A DNA stretch of 14,978 bases, from contig CAITIF010000497.1 in the NCBI GenBank assembly GCA_903892365.1, forward strand, positions 1-14,978, in the 5' to 3' direction. Below the pieces are notes generated by a model that was not told the DNA's origin, searched no databases, and saw only the letters and a program-made list of their open reading frames with translations. Below, piece by piece: positions 6,204-13,402 of the stretch. The position numbers were made by a program, and so were the translations under genes. Every line of letters starts with the position of its first letter. The first letter of the stretch is position 1. The stretch comes from an uncultured Pirellula sp. Its GTDB lineage: Bacteria > Planctomycetota > Planctomycetia > Pirellulales > Pirellulaceae.

Positions 6204-7034
6204 TTAGCTTTGCGCAGAATGCCGAGGGTCAAACTTGTGGCCGCGCAAGAATGCTCGCCAGCTTCGAAAGTAGTCGTACCAGCCTAAACGCTTGGGGCGA
6301 CTTGCGATGACATACTGGAAAGCAGATCCTTCCCTTTGAATCACGCTACTGGCGAGTTCTGTTTGAGTTTGCCTTAGACGCTGGGTCAATAATTCATTCC
6401 ACTGCGACTTATTCAGTTCGGTCTCTGCATGTTTTCGATGGTCGCAATGAATGGCGTCTCCCAGTTTTGCAAAGATCTGCGGGCGGCTTTCGTCCCAGAA
6501 TCCGTATTCCAGGGCCAGCGGAACAAAGACAATTTCAGGGACCTTCGAAACCAAATGCGATAAGCCAGGCATCAGTTCTGGCGAATGATCGCGCACATCG
6601 GTGAACTTGCCCTCGGGGGTGATAAAGAGTGCCGAATTGGGTGTCTGCAAGATGACTTGCGTGGTTGCTAAAAAGTCAGCGGCCCCGCGAATGGTGTTCA
6701 GTTTTAGGCCGTAGAAGCCTAATTCCGCCATGATACGGTAGTTCTTAAGTGCATCCGCATCGATCGGGGCATAGAAGATACGATTCGAAAAGTACTTTTG
6801 CCGTATCAAAGAAGCACTGATTGGATCCCACCAGCTGGCATGATTCGCAAAGACAACTACAGGCGTTGTCGGTGGTATACGATCAAGCTCGGCACCGTTG
6901 ACTTGGATGGCAAACGACTGGAATTGCTTGGCAACCATGCGGCTCGAAAAGTACAGGAAGCCATCTACCAACCACTTTTTGGAGGCTGGTAATACTGGTT
7001 GGCTTCGGGGTGCCTTCGAGCTTTTGCGGTTCAT
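6204..7034 (-). CDS. PlsC-like acyltransferase (1-acylglycerol-3-phosphate acyltransferase superfamily)
   Basis: A 276-residue member of the glycerolipid acyltransferase (LPLAT/PlsC) superfamily, which moves acyl chains from acyl-CoA or acyl-ACP to a lysophospholipid or other lipid acceptor at the inner membrane face. The catalytic H-x4-D motif is seen as NHASWWD (His65, Asp70). The acceptor-binding motif appears as TPEGKFTD (139-146) in place of FPEG. VPEIVFVPLALEYGFW (165-180) matches block IV. No clear transmembrane anchor is seen, though residues 22-43 could be amphipathic. The ATG at 7034 follows the stop of the upstream TIM-barrel gene by 13 bases, and AAGGA touches the ATG, so the ribosome site is oddly close. 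The gene pair is probably an operon. The exact acceptor is unknown: the divergent motif and lack of other lipid genes nearby leave open a role in modified lipid or carotenoid acylation. Confidence 0.88.
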   Translation of the reverse strand: MNRKSSKAPRSQPVLPASKKWLVDGFLYFSSRMVAKQFQSFAIQVNGAELDRIPPTTPVVVFANHASWWDPISASLIRQKYFSNRIFYAPIDADALKNYRIMAELGFYGLKLNTIRGAADFLATTQVILQTPNSALFITPEGKFTDVRDHSPELMPGLSHLVSKVPEIVFVPLALEYGFWDESRPQIFAKLGDAIHCDHRKHAETELNKSQWNELLTQRLRQTQTELASSVIQREGSAFQYVIASRPKRLGWYDYFRSWRAFLRGHKFDPRHSAQS

Positions 7035-7047
7035 TCCTTAGAGCGAA

Positions 7048-7797
7048 TTACAGAAGGCTATCGAGCAAAAGTCGAAGCTTTCTTAGCTCTTGCCGCATAT
7101 CCATCCCGTCCATAGGGGACATGTCGACACTCAAGGCCAAATCGTATCCCACGGTTTCCAATTGAGTGATAAGTCTGCCGTATTCGATTTCGCCTTGACC
7201 GACACGGACTTGCAATTGGTCTTTTTTGGAATCGCGAAGATGCACGTGGTAGACGTACTTCATCAGCTTTTCGTAGTTTTTGTTGCGATTGTTGCTGCAC
7301 AAGTAGTGGCTTGGGTCCAGCGTTAACCCCACGCCAGGCACATAATCGCACAAATTCTTGACGGTGTCCGGGTCTTCGCTCAGGCAGCCCATTTGGCTTT
7401 TCAGTCCAATTCGGACACCGCGGCTCTCGGAAATCTCTACCAGCTTTTGGAGATGCTCCACTTCTTGATTGAAGGGAGTACCATGTTCACCGCTCGGGAT
7501 CGTCAGCGAAACCACTTTGGTCGCTTTGGCAAGATCGCAGATTTTTGAGAATCGTTCGTAGTGGACCGGTCCCTCCGCATCGATTCGGACGTTATAACTG
7601 CAAATATCCAGACGGTGCGTGTCGCGAACAATGCGCAAGCACTCGTCAAACTCCTCCACAATCCTGGCAGGAGGCATTTGAATGCCTTTATCATCGAGCA
7701 CAATTTCCACAGCGGTGAATTCAAGATCGCTTAGGACCTCGATCACATCGGGCAATGGAATATCAGGAAAGCAACCAGTTGATGCAGCTACATACAC
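7048..7797 (-). CDS. Sugar phosphate isomerase/epimerase-like TIM-barrel protein
   Basis: A 249-residue member of the xylose isomerase-like/AP endonuclease family 2 TIM barrel. Members are metal-dependent isomerases, epimerases or dehydratases of sugars and inositols. Typical strands are visible: VYVAASTGCFPD at the N-terminus, FTAVEIVLDDKG (metal-ligand Glu), VGLTLDPSHYL (Asp, His), YVYHVHLRDSKKDQLQVRVG (His, Asp) and GQGEIEYG, ending in YDLALSVDM. The frame is open upstream to 8028, but that part overlaps recG antisense and does not resemble the family. I chose GTG 7797 because AAAGGAG (7815-7809) lies 11 bases upstream and the product then begins where the barrel begins. Alternatives are GTG 7809 and ATG 7884. 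It is followed after 13 bases by the acyltransferase. The substrate is unknown. Confidence 0.85.
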   Translation of the reverse strand: MYVAASTGCFPDIPLPDVIEVLSDLEFTAVEIVLDDKGIQMPPARIVEEFDECLRIVRDTHRLDICSYNVRIDAEGPVHYERFSKICDLAKATKVVSLTIPSGEHGTPFNQEVEHLQKLVEISESRGVRIGLKSQMGCLSEDPDTVKNLCDYVPGVGLTLDPSHYLCSNNRNKNYEKLMKYVYHVHLRDSKKDQLQVRVGQGEIEYGRLITQLETVGYDLALSVDMSPMDGMDMRQELRKLRLLLDSLL

Positions 7798-7882
7798 GAC
7801 GTTAATCACTCCTTTGGAACTGTCAGTTATAAGATCCCCATTATCCGCAGGAACGGCAACCTGACAACCACGCTTTAGCAAC
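7798..7882. promoter_or_regulatory. Short divergent promoter region, TIM-barrel gene / recG
   Basis: If the preferred starts are right, 85 bases separate the divergent starts and should contain both promoters. The only firm element is AAAGGAG on the minus strand (7815-7809), the ribosome site for the TIM-barrel gene. No clear promoter boxes are recognised. The sequence CATG at 7882-7885 allows ATG starts on both strands that overlap each other, which is why automatic calls here could conflict. Confidence 0.4.
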
Positions 7883-10156
7883 ATGTCCCATGATCCTTTG
7901 CAAACTTCGCTGATTCGGTTAGGAGCCAATGCCCTGAACTCGTCGGCCATGAAACCCATCGAGACTCCCGCCCGTACCGGTTTGGAAGCGTCGACTCCCT
8001 TGCAGTTTGTGCCAGGAATCGGCCCCAATCGGCTCGAGTTGTTTCATCGTTTAGGAATTCGCCGAACCACGGACTTGCTCTTCTTTTTCCCACGTAGCTA
8101 CCAAGATATCGCGCCTTATCAGTCCATCACCGAACTGGAATCGGGCCTGCGAGCGACTGTCGTCGGGCAAGTCGTCGACATGGACCAACGCGTCAGCTTT
8201 GAGGGCCGAAGCAGCGTTGGCGTTTTGCTAGCAATCGAAGGGGGTGGATACGTTCGCTGTGTTTGGTACAACCAGCCGTTTCGTCGTCAACAGTATGTGC
8301 AAGGAATGAGAGTGATCGCGACGGGGGTGGTGAAGTCGACCGGGATTTCTTTTGAAATGAGGCACCCGGAGACAACCATTGTGGCATACGACCAGCCTTT
8401 GCCAGCCGCGAAACCTCTTCCTGTGTATCCGCTGACCGATGGGTTGCAGCAGCGGCATGTCGCAAGCGCGGTCGAGGCTGTTCTTGCTTCCCTGCTGGAT
8501 ACCATGGAGGAAGCTTTGCCAGAATCGCTGCGGTTGGCTGCTACCAATTCAGCTTCTTTACCAAAGGAACTTGGGCTACCGAAGGAGCTTGGTAAAGAAC
8601 TTAAGCCACAAGAAGCTGCGGTCTCCCAGCTTACGGCAGGGAATCCGCCTTTGATGGGGATTGCTCAGGCGTTGCGGTCGATTCATCAACCTAGTTCCAT
8701 GGCTGAAGCGAACGAGGCCCGGCATCGCTTTATTTTCCAAGAGCTGTTTGTTTATCAGTTGGCGTTGGCCATGCGTCGGCATCGGTTGCGGCACGAAAAG
8801 CCCGCGCCGAAGATCGAAGCGTCCCCTAAGATTCACGCTCGCATCCTGCGGCGATTTCCGTTTGAATTGACGGGAGATCAATTGCGAGCCATCGAGGACG
8901 TACGTAGGGATATGGCCAGCGACATCCCCATGAATCGACTTGTGCAGGGAGACGTCGGGAGCGGCAAGACGGTGATCGCTCAGTATGCCATGCTCAACGC
9001 GGTTGCGAACAAGCAGCAGGCCGCCTTGATGGCCCCGACGGAACTCCTAGCGCGACAACATTATTCGCGCTTGAAGGAGCAATTGTCGGGAAGCCAAGTC
9101 ATGGTTGAGTTTCTTGCGGGCTCCATTTCGCAGCGAGATCGAACGGAATTGTTGCAACGGATTGGCATTGGAACCGTCGATCTTGTGGTGGGGACGCAAT
9201 CGTTGCTCAGCGAGCATGTTCAGTTTGCTTCCCTTGGATTGGTGGTCATCGATGAGCAGCATAAATTCGGAGTCGAGCAGAGGGCTAGCCTGCGTGAGTC
9301 TCGATTGGTGCCTCATTATCTGGTTCTAAGCGCAACACCGATCCCGCGAACGATCGCTATGACGCTTTTTGGCGATTTGGACGTGTCGATTCTGAAAGAT
9401 AAGCCACCAGGACGAGCGTCCGTGCATACGTACCTTGGCAATGCATCGCAGCAAGCCAAATGGTGGGACTTTGTTGCAAAGCAAGTGCAAAGCGGTCGCC
9501 AAGCCTACGTGGTGACTCCTCGCGTGGAATCGGATCCAAATTCGGAGGTCCTAGGAGCGGAGCAAATGTTTGAGCAATTGCGCTCCGGACCGTTGGCAGG
9601 CTTGCGACTGGATGTGCTTCACGGCCGAATGGATGGATCGGAAAAGCAAAACAAGCTCGATGCTTTTTCGTCGGGGCAGACCCAAGTCTTGGTCTCAACC
9701 ACCGTGGTGGAAGTTGGGATCGATATCCCCAACGCGACCATCATGACGATCTTGGATGCAGATCGACTTGGCCTTGCCCAGCTGCATCAATTGCGAGGTC
9801 GCGTCAGTCGCGGAAGCTATCCTGGGTACATTTGTTTGTTTGCTAAACAAGGCTCGGCGCCGGAAGAGAACGCAAGACTGAGCGTCCTGGCATCGACCGA
9901 CGATGGTTTTCAATTGGCAGAGCAAGACATGCGAATGCGGGGGCCTGGTGATTTGCTGGGAACCAAACAGATTGGGCTGCCACCCTTAAGGATTGCGGAT
10001 CTTGTGCGCGATGCCGAGGTGTTGAACCAAGCTCGCAAGGTGGCACTGGATTGCATCGAGCGCGATCCCAATCTGGATTTGCCCGAACACCTGAAACTGA
10101 AGAGACAAGTAATTCAAAGGCACGGCGCATTAGCCGAGCTTGGGGACGTAGGATAG
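7883..10156 (+). CDS. recG: ATP-dependent DNA helicase RecG
   Basis: RecG is a monomeric superfamily 2 translocase that reverses stalled replication forks and processes R-loops and Holliday-type junctions. The N-terminal fork-binding region is recognisable by FVPGIGPNRLELFHRLGI and LLFFFPRSYQD, followed by an OB-fold wedge (VVGQVVDM, VRCVWYNQPF). The helicase core shows Walker A GDVGSGKT (356-363), PTELLARQH (motif Ia), motif II DEQH (457-460, the RecG form) with KFGVEQR, motif III LSATPIPRT, and motifs V/VI STTVVEVGIDIPNA and QLRGRVSRG. The C-terminal RecG signature MRGPGDLLGTKQ is present. At 757 residues it is longer than the usual 680-700. Part is the N-terminal leader (a second ATG at 7949 gives 735) and part a low-complexity linker with tandem LPKELG (226-237). 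Neither ATG has a good ribosome site. A glycosyltransferase gene follows after 13 bases. Confidence 0.97.
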   Translation: MSHDPLQTSLIRLGANALNSSAMKPIETPARTGLEASTPLQFVPGIGPNRLELFHRLGIRRTTDLLFFFPRSYQDIAPYQSITELESGLRATVVGQVVDMDQRVSFEGRSSVGVLLAIEGGGYVRCVWYNQPFRRQQYVQGMRVIATGVVKSTGISFEMRHPETTIVAYDQPLPAAKPLPVYPLTDGLQQRHVASAVEAVLASLLDTMEEALPESLRLAATNSASLPKELGLPKELGKELKPQEAAVSQLTAGNPPLMGIAQALRSIHQPSSMAEANEARHRFIFQELFVYQLALAMRRHRLRHEKPAPKIEASPKIHARILRRFPFELTGDQLRAIEDVRRDMASDIPMNRLVQGDVGSGKTVIAQYAMLNAVANKQQAALMAPTELLARQHYSRLKEQLSGSQVMVEFLAGSISQRDRTELLQRIGIGTVDLVVGTQSLLSEHVQFASLGLVVIDEQHKFGVEQRASLRESRLVPHYLVLSATPIPRTIAMTLFGDLDVSILKDKPPGRASVHTYLGNASQQAKWWDFVAKQVQSGRQAYVVTPRVESDPNSEVLGAEQMFEQLRSGPLAGLRLDVLHGRMDGSEKQNKLDAFSSGQTQVLVSTTVVEVGIDIPNATIMTILDADRLGLAQLHQLRGRVSRGSYPGYICLFAKQGSAPEENARLSVLASTDDGFQLAEQDMRMRGPGDLLGTKQIGLPPLRIADLVRDAEVLNQARKVALDCIERDPNLDLPEHLKLKRQVIQRHGALAELGDVG

Positions 10157-10169
10157 CGATCGATAACGC

Positions 10170-11231
10170 ATGAAGCAGTACACGGTAGTGATTAGCGACG
10201 TCGAAGATTACGACTCCGGGTTTCGAGGTACCAAAACATTTTGGTGGCTATCTAGCTACCTGGGCGCTTATGCGCAACTGGGTTTGTATTGGTTCTTAAT
10301 CGCTTATTTTGGACGGTCAAAGGTCCAGCTCCTGCGACCATCGGAATTGCTGCATCGATCCTCGAAGCTAAAAACGGATTGGCTCTTTATCGGTTTGCCG
10401 ACCACACTGAATGCGCAGCATCTGGCCAACATTCAGTTCAATCGGATGGCTTTGTATGACGCCTCGGACACCAACGAACTGAATTTTGAATTCTCAGACC
10501 GCGAGTTTCTCACGTCGCAAACCGATGTGTGCTTGAAGAACTGGCGCGACGATCGTTGGAACGAAACGATGAAGATCGGACTGCTACCGATCAAACGTCC
10601 GCCATGGAACAATCGGCTTCGGACCGCTTTAAATCTCGAATCTATCAAGCAGCCCTTTGCTAAAAAGCAAACTAAAACTTATGACGTTGGCTTCGTGGCT
10701 AGGCCTACTGGGTCGTTGACAACCAACCAGCGACTTCGTTGGCTAGTGGAAATTAAGCAACAACGGCCCAATTGGAAATTGTGGGGCGGGCTTGTAGGAG
10801 GTGCCTACATGAAAAACGTAGCTCAACAAGAAGTTGCGCCTGAGGTTTTGGATGCATTATGGCTGAATAAAAAGAAAATTGGATTCCTCAGTTACTTCGC
10901 GGGCTTGAGGCAGTCCAAAGTAGCGCTCGCGCCCAGCGGCTATGCCCCTTGGACGTACAGGCACTTTGAGGCTATGTACGCAGGTTGTATGGTGGTCTCG
11001 AACGACTTAAGCCATTACGATTTTTTAATACCTTTCCCACGCGATACCATGGTCGAGGTAGGGGATCGCGAGGCTGTGGTTCCGGCCATCGAACGAGCCT
11101 TAACGTTGCTGGAAAATTCGCCAACGATCGTGGACGAGAATCGCAAAACGCTGGACCGATGGTTGGACCGAGGCAAATACTCCCGGCGCTGCCCCGATAC
11201 GCTCGATCGCTTCTTCGGCCAAATTTCCTGA
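10170..11231 (+). CDS. GT-B-fold glycosyltransferase-like protein (CgeB/exostosin-like)
   Basis: A 353-residue cytoplasmic protein with no signal peptide. The C-terminal half resembles the nucleotide-sugar-binding domain of GT-B transferases of the CgeB/YkvP or exostosin type. The segment VALAPSGYAPWTYRHFEAMYAGCMV-VSNDL (251-280; Glu267) corresponds to the R/H-x-x-E-A-x-x-x-G motif of these enzymes, followed by SHYDFLIPFP and an IERAL helix. YDVGFVARPT (171-180) begins the second Rossmann half. The N-terminal half (1-165) is divergent and I do not recognise it. The gene starts 13 bases after recG and ends 41 bases before the CoA-disulfide reductase gene, so co-transcription is likely although no functional link is apparent. 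Donor and acceptor sugars are unknown; a cell-surface glycan role is inference. Confidence 0.6.
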   Translation: MKQYTVVISDVEDYDSGFRGTKTFWWLSSYLGAYAQLGLYWFLIAYFGRSKVQLLRPSELLHRSSKLKTDWLFIGLPTTLNAQHLANIQFNRMALYDASDTNELNFEFSDREFLTSQTDVCLKNWRDDRWNETMKIGLLPIKRPPWNNRLRTALNLESIKQPFAKKQTKTYDVGFVARPTGSLTTNQRLRWLVEIKQQRPNWKLWGGLVGGAYMKNVAQQEVAPEVLDALWLNKKKIGFLSYFAGLRQSKVALAPSGYAPWTYRHFEAMYAGCMVVSNDLSHYDFLIPFPRDTMVEVGDREAVVPAIERALTLLENSPTIVDENRKTLDRWLDRGKYSRRCPDTLDRFFGQIS

Positions 11232-11272
11232 TCCCTTTGTGCTTGTTTCTCAAAAAGAATTGATATCGAACT

Positions 11273-12919
11273 ATGAAGATCATCATCGTTGGCGGTGTGG
11301 CGGGTGGAGCCTCTGCCGCAGCACGAGCGAGACGTCTGAGCGAAAACGCGGAGATCCTTTTGATCGAACGAGGCAATTACGTTTCGTTTGCGAACTGCGG
11401 TTTGCCTTACTACGTCGGTAACGAGATTCAGCAGCGCGAAAAGTTGATCGTAACGCAGCCTCAACGCTTGAGAGACCGCTTTCGAATCGATGTACGGACT
11501 CGTTCCAACGTGATCCAGATTAAGCCGAATGAGAAGCGGATCGTTGTCAAGGATCTTGCATCTGGCAACGATTACGAAGAATCGTATGACAAGCTCATCC
11601 TGTCGCCGGGGGCCTCCCCGATCCTACCCGCCTTTGAGGGAAATGATGCGTCCGGTATTTTCACGCTTCGAACTCTGGAGGATGTCGATAAGATTCGGTC
11701 GCTCGTCGACGGTGGTATCTCTTCCGCCATGGTTGTAGGTGCTGGCTTCATTGGCTTGGAGATGGTGGAAAATTTGGTTCGGCGTGGCGTTACCACCACG
11801 CTGGTTCAATTAGGGGACCAGATCCTGGCTGCATTGGATCCCGAAATGACAACACCGTTGTTGTATGCTCTAAAACGTCATGGTGTTCAGCTGGTTTTGA
11901 AACAGACCGTGGCATCGGCTCGCAATTCAAGTTCGGGTGGGCTTGAAGTGCGTCTGACCGACGATACTTTGTTTCAAAGCGATCTGTTGCTGTTAGGTGT
12001 GGGTGTTAAGCCGGAAAGCAAACTGGCAAGGGACGCCGGACTTGAAATCGGGTCGCGAGGCGGGATCGTTACCAACGCGTTCATGCAAACTAGCAACGCC
12101 GATATCTATGCGGTGGGGGACGTCACCGAAGTCGAAGACTTTGTGTCGAAGGGCAGAACTCAGATTCCGCTCGCTGGTCCAGCGAACCGCCAAGGAAGGC
12201 TTGCGGCGGATCATGTATTCGGAAGTCAAGCGTCCTATCGAGGTACACAAGGGACCGCTATTGTTCGGCTCTTTGACTGCGTTGCTGCGACCACAGGAGC
12301 CAACGAACGATCGCTACAAAAGTCCGGCACCCCCTACGAAAAAGTGTATGTCCATCCCGCCAACCATGCGACGTACTATCCTGGCGCACAGCCCATGGCG
12401 ATCAAGCTTTTGTTTTCACCGACCGATGGGCTCATTTTGGGAGCACAAATGGTAGGGGGCGAAGGGGTCGACAAACGCATCGACGTGATCGCCGTTGCGA
12501 TGCAAGCGAGGATGAAGGTTTTTAATTTAGAAGAAGTGGAACTGGCATATTCGCCCCAATTCGGGTCCGCCAAAGATCCCATCAATATGGTGGGTTTCGT
12601 GGCCGCCAATGTCCTGCGTCGCTCTCATCCAGTGATTCATGTCCCCGAAATGATGCATGCTTCCGAGCAGCGCCCAATGATTCTGGATGTTCGCACGGAA
12701 GAAGAGTTTCAAGCGGGACACATCCCAAATGCAATCCATATTCCAGTCGACGTTTTACGCGATCGGCTCCATGAACTTCCGAAAGGCCAACCGATCGTTA
12801 CCTATTGCCAAGTAGGACAACGTGGCTACATCGCGGCTCGGATTTTGGTGCAGAACGGATTTCAAGTGAGAAATCTATCGGGTGGATACAAGACGTTTCG
12901 ATTGTTTTACCCGGAGTAA
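11273..12919 (+). CDS. CoA-disulfide reductase with C-terminal rhodanese domain (CoADR-RHD type)
   Basis: A flavoprotein of the single-cysteine pyridine nucleotide-disulfide oxidoreductase group, fused to a rhodanese. FAD binding is seen in IIIVGGVAGGASAAARARR (3-21) and in ADIYAVGDVTEV (276-287). The NAD(P)H Rossmann motif is VVGAGFIGLE (154-163). The redox cysteine is Cys42 in SFANCGLPYYVG. YYPGAQPM (368-375) and AYSPQFGSAKDPINM (425-439, Tyr426) carry tyrosines placed like the catalytic ones of Bacillus CoADR. The rhodanese domain (about 466-548) has LDVRTEEEFQAGHIPNA and active-site Cys512 in YCQVGQRG. Enzymes with both cysteines reduce CoA disulfide or CoA/thiol persulfides using NAD(P)H and work in thiol redox balance, sulfide metabolism or S0 handling. 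The strand after the nucleotide motif ends VQLGD, with Gln where NADH enzymes often have Glu; cofactor choice is uncertain. The start ATG has only a weak AAAGAA upstream. Confidence 0.93.
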   Translation: MKIIIVGGVAGGASAAARARRLSENAEILLIERGNYVSFANCGLPYYVGNEIQQREKLIVTQPQRLRDRFRIDVRTRSNVIQIKPNEKRIVVKDLASGNDYEESYDKLILSPGASPILPAFEGNDASGIFTLRTLEDVDKIRSLVDGGISSAMVVGAGFIGLEMVENLVRRGVTTTLVQLGDQILAALDPEMTTPLLYALKRHGVQLVLKQTVASARNSSSGGLEVRLTDDTLFQSDLLLLGVGVKPESKLARDAGLEIGSRGGIVTNAFMQTSNADIYAVGDVTEVEDFVSKGRTQIPLAGPANRQGRLAADHVFGSQASYRGTQGTAIVRLFDCVAATTGANERSLQKSGTPYEKVYVHPANHATYYPGAQPMAIKLLFSPTDGLILGAQMVGGEGVDKRIDVIAVAMQARMKVFNLEEVELAYSPQFGSAKDPINMVGFVAANVLRRSHPVIHVPEMMHASEQRPMILDVRTEEEFQAGHIPNAIHIPVDVLRDRLHELPKGQPIVTYCQVGQRGYIAARILVQNGFQVRNLSGGYKTFRLFYPE

Positions 12920-12934
12920 ATCGAAAGACATATC

Positions 12935-13059
12935 CCGCCGGGTGACCTGCCCCTGCTGGGTGAGCTTCCTCCAGCAATGGACATAAGTCCATTGAGCCGC
13001 GGGGGCTAGCCGCGTTAAGTGTTCCTGCTGAGTGAGATTCCTCCAGCAATGGACATAAG
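12935..13059. repeat. 36-nt direct repeat pair plus a degenerate third unit
   Basis: Copies at 12952-12987 and 13024-13059 match at 34 of 36 bases (start CCTGCTG, end CAATGGACATAAG), 72 bases apart. Each can fold, TGCTG(G) pairing with (C)CAGCA. In copy 1 the 3' end extends into a perfect 8-bp hairpin CAATGGAC-ATAA-GTCCATTG (12975-12994), which copy 2 lacks. A shorter degenerate unit (12935-12951) matches the first part of copy 1 at 13 of 17 bases. The cluster starts 15 bases after the CoADR-RHD stop codon and is typical of repeats in 3' flanks. Confidence 0.75.
12993..13014 (+). repeat. 22-nt dispersed REP-like repeat, copy 2
   Basis: Begins TGAGCCGC and ends GCTAGCCGCG, matching the minus strand of 4422-4443 at 20 of 22 bases. 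It lies between the two 36-nt repeats. Internal CGCGG...CCGCG pairing gives a short hairpin. Both copies lie in the 3' flank of a gene (here the CoADR-RHD gene, there the DUF1559 gene) and have the same orientation relative to that gene. Confidence 0.65.
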
Positions 13060-13082
13060 GGGCTCTTGAGAATGTCGCGCGG

Positions 13083-13127
13083 GCCTGAGGCGAAAGAGTT
13101 TTTTCAGGGTCACTCTTCGCCTCAGGC
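13083..13127. terminator. Long-stem hairpin between the CoADR-RHD and MotA/ExbB-like genes
   Basis: GCCTGAGGCGAAAGAGT (13083-13099) pairs with ACTCTTCGCCTCAGGC (13112-13127): 16 base pairs with one bulged A and a 12-base loop that begins with five T. It is positioned to separate the recG-GT-CoADR transcript from the next gene. No T-run follows the stem on the plus strand, so intrinsic termination is uncertain; roadblock, mRNA-end protection or a dispersed palindrome are alternatives. Confidence 0.55.
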
Positions 13128-13402
13128 TTGATCAAAACCCTCCTGGGGTTGTTTTGCTGCCCCCCCAAATTAGTTATCGTCGAAGGAAGGGGGGAAACGG
13201 CGGAATATTGGCTAAAGGACGAAAACTCTGCTTGGTCCTTAAAGTTTGCCTGTTTTGTTAAGGTGCGGACATCCGACTTGCCGAACCAACAGAGACGCCA
13301 AGTTAACTTGCGTTCCGTTGAACAGATCAGTAGAAGCAAGTGGTCGAAGCGTTTGGCGGGCTTCGACAACCTTAGAATTGATAGCAAACTTGTTAGTACC
13401 TC

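Larger units (their letters stand above)
12920..13402. other. Gene-free intergenic region with repeats (483 bases)
   Basis: No credible protein gene was found. Open frames crossing it on both strands are built from the repeats and lack family resemblance. The left half (12935-13059) holds direct repeats and a dispersed REP-like repeat. 13083-13127 is a long-stem hairpin. 13136-13150 can form a weak AACCC/GGGTT hairpin followed by GTTTT. A C7 run (13160-13166) and G6 run (13189-13194) could pair across a 22-base loop. From about 13195 to 13402 I see no structure. It should hold the promoter of the MotA/ExbB-like gene, but no boxes are convincing apart from a lone TAGAAT at 13373-13378. Confidence 0.7.

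Noticed and set aside
12935..13059. CRISPR array
   Set aside because: Only two good copies, the spacer-sized gap contains another dispersed repeat, and the units fold and decay like REP elements. No cas gene is present.
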